A stretch of 7,050 bases of DNA, from NCBI GenBank assembly GCA_029880665.1, contig JAOUNZ010000050.1, forward strand, positions 1 through 7,050. Direction: 5' to 3'. Position numbers and translations under genes: made by a program. The notes under the pieces were generated by a model. The model did not search any database. It saw only the letters and a program-made list of their open reading frames with translations, and was not told the DNA's origin. The number at the start of each line of letters is the position of its first letter. Position 1 is the first letter of the stretch. Shown one piece after another: positions 4,704 through 7,050 of the stretch. The stretch is from Candidatus Nitrosopumilus sp. (lineage in GTDB: Archaea; Thermoproteota; Nitrososphaeria; Nitrososphaerales; Nitrosopumilaceae).

Positions 4704-5240
4704 CTAATTGACTGTGATCTCAATTTCATTAGAACTACTTTTTATATTTCCAGTTTCCGTATAGTCGTGTTTTTGCCATGATGCAAACACTTCAGATCCA
4801 ATCTTGTGTTTACCTTTTCCTAAATCTGATGCTTTGAATACAAATCTCTCATTAAAATCAAATAATTCTTGTTTTACCTCTTCTTCGGAAAGTCTGATAA
4901 ATGGCTCAAAATTTTTGGCCACCTGAACCCAAATTCTTCTATTTTTCATTGGATTGACAAGCTTTGGATTTCTTGTCCAAAAAATTGATGCCTTTCTATA
5001 AGTATCAATAGTTCTACCTAATTCTTTCTTCCTAAACCCACCAGATGTTAATTTTATACCATATTTCATTTTAAAGGAAACGTCATTGTTATTGTATGCT
5101 TTTGTCCAATTTACCTCATTAAATACATCTCTAATACCACCTTCAACTGAAAATTGGACGTAAATTTCAATATTTTCATCAGATGAGTACTCATACTTTG
5201 AATTTACTAATTTGATCTCTGAAATCTTACTTTCCGCCAT
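4704..5240 (-). CDS. Conserved-looking protein of unknown function, predicted beta-sandwich
   Basis: I do not recognise this 178-residue protein. It begins MAESKISEIKLVNSKYEYS and shows alternating hydrophobic and polar stretches typical of an all-beta domain: IEIYVQFSV near residues 25-33, SFKMKYGIKLTSGG in the first half, IFWTRNPK and RIWVQVAK in the middle. It ends with FVFKASDLGKGKHKIGSEV and NEIEITVN. The last part resembles an Ig or CARDB-like strand pattern (a G-x-G-K-H-x-I turn followed by strands). It is fairly Lys- and Arg-rich, with no signal peptide, membrane segment or Cys, so probably cytoplasmic. I chose ATG 5240 over the in-frame ATG at 5252, because the TATA box GGATATAAAT (5257-5266) is only about 10 nt from the latter. 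The longer form would add four residues (MRGS). It diverges from rpoL and lies 31 nt upstream of the microprotein pair. Confidence 0.78.
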   Translation of the reverse strand: MAESKISEIKLVNSKYEYSSDENIEIYVQFSVEGGIRDVFNEVNWTKAYNNNDVSFKMKYGIKLTSGGFRKKELGRTIDTYRKASIFWTRNPKLVNPMKNRRIWVQVAKNFEPFIRLSEEEVKQELFDFNERFVFKASDLGKGKHKIGSEVFASWQKHDYTETGNIKSSSNEIEITVN

Positions 5241-5256
5241 ACTTCCTCTCATAATG

Positions 5257-5266
5257 ATTTATATCC
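5257..5266. promoter_or_regulatory. TATA box shared by divergent rpoL and the unknown 178-residue gene
   Basis: The plus strand reads ATTTATATCC and the minus strand GGATATAAAT. It is the only good TATA element in the 50-bp gap. It is centred about 30 nt before the rpoL ATG at 5291 and about 22 nt before the leftward ATG at 5240, so one box may serve both directions. Confidence 0.45.
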
Positions 5267-5290
5267 GCAATAAGTGCTTTTTCTGAATAC

Positions 5291-5569
5291 ATGAACGCTC
5301 AAGTGATCAGTTCTGAACCCAAAGAAATTAGCCTCTCAATCACGGAGACTGATATAGGAATTCTATACATTATTCAACACGAGCTTCTAAAGGCATCAAA
5401 TATCAATTTTGCAGGAGTTATTGTAAAACATCCTCTTACCAATGAATGTTGGATGAGAATTAATTCAAATACAAAACCATTGAATGAGATTAAAGAAGCA
5501 ACTGACTCAGCAATAAAGATGGCAAAGGAGTTCAAACAATTATTTAATTCCAAAATTCAGGTAAACTAG
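5291..5569 (+). CDS. rpoL: DNA-directed RNA polymerase subunit L (Rpo11)
   Basis: This 92-residue protein matches the archaeal homologue of eukaryotic Rpb11. It pairs with Rpo3 (RpoD) in the assembly platform of RNA polymerase. The family hallmark FAGVIVKHPL (residues 40-49) corresponds to the usual F-A-G/A-Y-x-x-x-HPL. It is followed by a strand WMRINSN (54-60) and a long C-terminal helix (PLNEIKEATDSAIKMAKEFKQLF), all in the expected order and length. The normally conserved D-H-T-x-G-N motif in the first half is altered here to TETDIGIL (18-25), keeping only the Gly and the preceding acidic residue. The ATG at 5291 is preceded by a TATA box about 30 nt upstream. tfs begins 2 nt after its stop, so the two are almost certainly one operon. 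Confidence 0.92.
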   Translation: MNAQVISSEPKEISLSITETDIGILYIIQHELLKASNINFAGVIVKHPLTNECWMRINSNTKPLNEIKEATDSAIKMAKEFKQLFNSKIQVN

Positions 5570-5571
5570 AA

Positions 5572-5889
5572 TTGAAGTTTTGCCCTAAATGTGAGGTTAA
5601 ATTAAAAAACGGTGATTCCGGCCTTCAGTGTCCTTTGTGTGGTTATATTGAAGGACAAAAAGTTAAACAGACAAAAAAAATTATTGATGAAGAAGAACCA
5701 GATTTTTCACTATTAGCATTTGAAGGAACCGAAGGTGAAGATACAAATCCAACAATCAAACTAGATTGTGAAAAATGTGGACATGACGAAGCAGTTTGGT
5801 GGATGTTTCAAACAAGAAGTGCAGATGAACCTACAACTAGATTTTATCGTTGTCAAAAATGTAAATACACTTGGCGTGATTACGCATAA
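5572..5889 (+). CDS. tfs: Transcription factor S (transcript-cleavage factor, TFIIS/Rpb9-like)
   Basis: This 105-residue protein has two zinc ribbons. The N-terminal one uses C4, C7, C20 and C23 (FCPKC and CPLC). The C-terminal one uses C66, C69, C94 and C97 (CEKC and CQKC). QTRSADEPTTRFYRC (80-94) carries the D85-E86 acidic pair that reaches into the polymerase active centre to stimulate cleavage of backtracked RNA, and WRDYA ends the protein as in canonical TFS. The length is typical. All catalytic and zinc residues are intact, so it should be an active cleavage factor and not an inhibitory paralogue of the Sulfolobus TFS4 type. The start is a TTG at 5572, only 2 nt after the rpoL stop, with AGGT (5559-5562) inside the rpoL 3' end as a possible Shine-Dalgarno site. 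No ATG precedes the first zinc Cys, which makes TTG the only sensible start. Confidence 0.95.
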   Translation: MKFCPKCEVKLKNGDSGLQCPLCGYIEGQKVKQTKKIIDEEEPDFSLLAFEGTEGEDTNPTIKLDCEKCGHDEAVWWMFQTRSADEPTTRFYRCQKCKYTWRDYA

Positions 5890-5890
5890 C

Positions 5891-5898
5891 GTTTAACT
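5891..5898 (+). promoter_or_regulatory. Weak possible TATA box of pcn
   Basis: GTTTAACT, directly after the tfs stop, is centred about 29 nt before the TTG of pcn. The match is weak, and read-through from rpoL-tfs is equally possible. Confidence 0.25.
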
Positions 5899-5923
5899 GG
5901 AACTTAAACACAAGAAAACTGAT

Positions 5924-6670
5924 TTGACTTTTGAAGCAAAAACAAATGGTTCAGACGATTTAAAGGCAATCATATCTGCAATATCTACACTTGTTGAAGA
6001 AGCTACTTTTGTTGCAACTACAGAAGGAATTACTTTTAGAGGAATGGATCCATCCCATGTTGCACTAATTGATATATCATGGCCTAACTCTGCATTTGAA
6101 AAATATGAATGTGATAGTGATATTAAATTTGGAGTAAGAATAGACGAATTTTCAAAACTTATCAAAAGAGCAGATAAAAAAGACAGCATAGAAATTAGTA
6201 TATCTGAACAAAACATGTTACTTGTAACAGTTGGAAAAAATAAAAAATACAAAATGCGTTTAATTGAAAGCTCTGCAACTGATACACCATTACCAAAAAT
6301 TCCATATGATTCCAAAATCATTTTATCGTCTTCAAAGTTTGACAAAATACTTGGTGATGTTCAAGTTGTATCTGATTATCTCACAATACATACATCTGAT
6401 TCAAAGGGAGATTTTTCAGGCAAAGGCGATTCTGGTGAAGTTATAATTGAACTTGATAAGGACGATGATGATATTGAAGAAATTTCTTCAAAAGAGGACA
6501 GTATTGGTACTTACAGCCTTGAATATCTTAATCCAGTTGTAAAAGCAGTAGGAACTACTGTAGGCTTTATTACATGTGAATTTTCAAGCGCAAAACCTCT
6601 GAGAATTGAATTCAAGGTAGCAAATATTGGCAGAATTCACTTCTACTTGGCTCCACGTGTAGAAAGTTAA
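5924..6670 (+). CDS. pcn: DNA polymerase sliding clamp (PCNA)
   Basis: This complete 248-residue sliding clamp is the usual PCNA length. It encircles DNA as a trimer and tethers DNA polymerases, FEN1, ligase and other PIP-box proteins. Visible hallmarks are FRGMDPSHVALID (38-50), the inter-domain connecting loop around residues 115-129 (IESSATDTPLPKIPYD), SDYLTI (150-155), KPLRIEF (224-230) and the C-terminal YLAPRVE (241-247). A strongly acidic loop, ELDKDDDDIEEI (176-187), lies in the second domain. The only acceptable start is TTG at 5924: the frame upstream contains no ATG or GTG before a stop at 5894-5896, and TFEAKT follows as in other archaeal clamps. No Shine-Dalgarno sequence precedes it. 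It lies 34 nt after tfs in the same direction. Whether Nitrososphaerota use a homotrimer cannot be judged here; only one clamp gene is in the window. Confidence 0.97.
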   Translation: MTFEAKTNGSDDLKAIISAISTLVEEATFVATTEGITFRGMDPSHVALIDISWPNSAFEKYECDSDIKFGVRIDEFSKLIKRADKKDSIEISISEQNMLLVTVGKNKKYKMRLIESSATDTPLPKIPYDSKIILSSSKFDKILGDVQVVSDYLTIHTSDSKGDFSGKGDSGEVIIELDKDDDDIEEISSKEDSIGTYSLEYLNPVVKAVGTTVGFITCEFSSAKPLRIEFKVANIGRIHFYLAPRVES

Positions 6671-6673
6671 AGC

Positions 6674-6681
6674 ATTTAAAG
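6674..6681 (+). promoter_or_regulatory. TATA box of the aspartokinase gene
   Basis: ATTTAAAG is centred about 28 nt before the TTG at 6706 and lies just after the pcn stop, pointing to an independent, near-leaderless transcript. Confidence 0.45.
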
Positions 6682-6705
6682 ATTAAACAACTCTAGTATT
6701 TTGAG

Positions 6706-7050
6706 TTGAGATTAGTAATAAAATATGGTGGGACATCAATTTCCACCTCAAAAGATATACAATCTATGGCCAAATACATTGATCAATTATCAAAAAAAGA
6801 TCAAATTGTTGTTGTTTGTTCTGCAGTTAATGGAACCACCGATGATCTCATAGAAATATCTGAGTCTATAAAAAAAGAAGATAAATCAAAAGCAGAGCAA
6901 CTTGCATCAAAAATTATCAACAGGCATAAACAATTAGTAAAACAAACAATCAAAAAATCAGATTTACAAAAAAAAACAATAAAAAAACTAGATCAAGATT
7001 TTTCTGAACTTCTTGCATTAATTGACGGAATGGTATTACTAGGTGAAATT
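6706..7050 (+). CDS. lysC: Aspartate kinase, N-terminal part (runs off the window)
   Basis: The first 115 codons are visible and the frame is open at the window end. The nucleotide-binding start VIKYGGTSIS (residues 4-13) matches the KFGGTSV motif of aspartokinases. The strand and loop VVVCSAVNGTTDDLI (35-49) match VVVSAMxGxTDxL. LGEI at the window edge is where the family has the LGE(R/L) substrate-binding segment. The enzyme phosphorylates aspartate in the first step to lysine, threonine and methionine. The region between these motifs (55-95) is very Lys-rich and helical. The start is TTG at 6706: an in-frame TAG stands at 6694-6696 and no ATG lies before the GGTS motif. The C-terminal ACT regulatory domains lie beyond the window and cannot be assessed. 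No other biosynthesis gene is adjacent. Confidence 0.92.
   Translation, partial: MRLVIKYGGTSISTSKDIQSMAKYIDQLSKKDQIVVVCSAVNGTTDDLIEISESIKKEDKSKAEQLASKIINRHKQLVKQTIKKSDLQKKTIKKLDQDFSELLALIDGMVLLGEI

Noticed and set aside
4563..4781. 72-codon plus-strand frame over the microprotein and unknown genes
   Set aside because: It is antisense to the first microprotein gene, which has a TATA box and a paralogue supporting it.
5893..6345. 150-codon open frame on the minus strand inside pcn
   Set aside because: It is fully antisense to the clear PCNA gene, resembles no known family, and open antisense frames are common in AT-rich coding DNA.
6264..6446. 60-codon plus-strand frame within pcn
   Set aside because: It is an out-of-frame overlap with PCNA, with no family resemblance or ribosome-binding site.
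1..7050. tRNA, rRNA or riboswitch
   Set aside because: I see no GC-rich structured stretch standing out from the AT-rich background, and no gap longer than about 105 bp to hold one.

Overview
The window looks like chromosomal DNA of a low-GC, ammonia-oxidising archaeon of the Nitrososphaerota (Thaumarchaeota), probably close to Nitrosopumilus or Nitrosarchaeum. The domain-level call rests on archaeal-type PCNA, Rpo11/RpoL and transcription factor S. It is also supported by a stand-alone Lrp/AsnC effector domain, TATA boxes about 22-30 nt before start codons (leaderless or near-leaderless mRNAs), and frequent GTG/TTG starts. The genus is inferred from AT-richness and the gene assortment, not proven. 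Coding density is very high: the longest gap between genes is about 105 bp. I see no RNA genes, insertion sequences, CRISPR arrays or prophage genes.

Left part (1-1688): the 3' end of a C-terminally membrane-anchored extracytoplasmic protein converges on a leftward two-cluster ferredoxin. The ferredoxin has an Asp in place of one cluster Cys. Upstream of it lies an exact 20-bp tandem repeat carrying two small dyads. Next comes a leftward RadA/RecA-like protein whose P-loop has lost the GKT signature. It diverges, across only 26 bp, from a fold-type I PLP enzyme.

Middle part (1689-5240): the genes are a class V aminotransferase-like protein without the desulfurase Cys, a stand-alone RAM/AsnC-ligand domain, a metal-dependent cyclase/formamidase-like hydrolase and a DUSP23-like dual-specificity phosphatase. 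Then come two adjacent, very short paralogous genes of 48 and 50 codons, and a 178-residue protein I cannot assign. The genes are arranged as alternating divergent and convergent pairs, mostly single-gene units with their own TATA box.

Right part (5241-7050): rpoL and tfs lie 2 nt apart, followed by pcn, so an RNA polymerase subunit, the transcript-cleavage factor and the replication sliding clamp sit together. An aspartokinase gene follows and runs off the window. tfs, pcn and the aspartokinase all appear to start with TTG.

No clear multi-gene novel system is visible. The most unusual items are the microprotein pair, the P-loop-degenerate RadA paralogue, and the dyad-containing tandem repeat in front of the ferredoxin gene.
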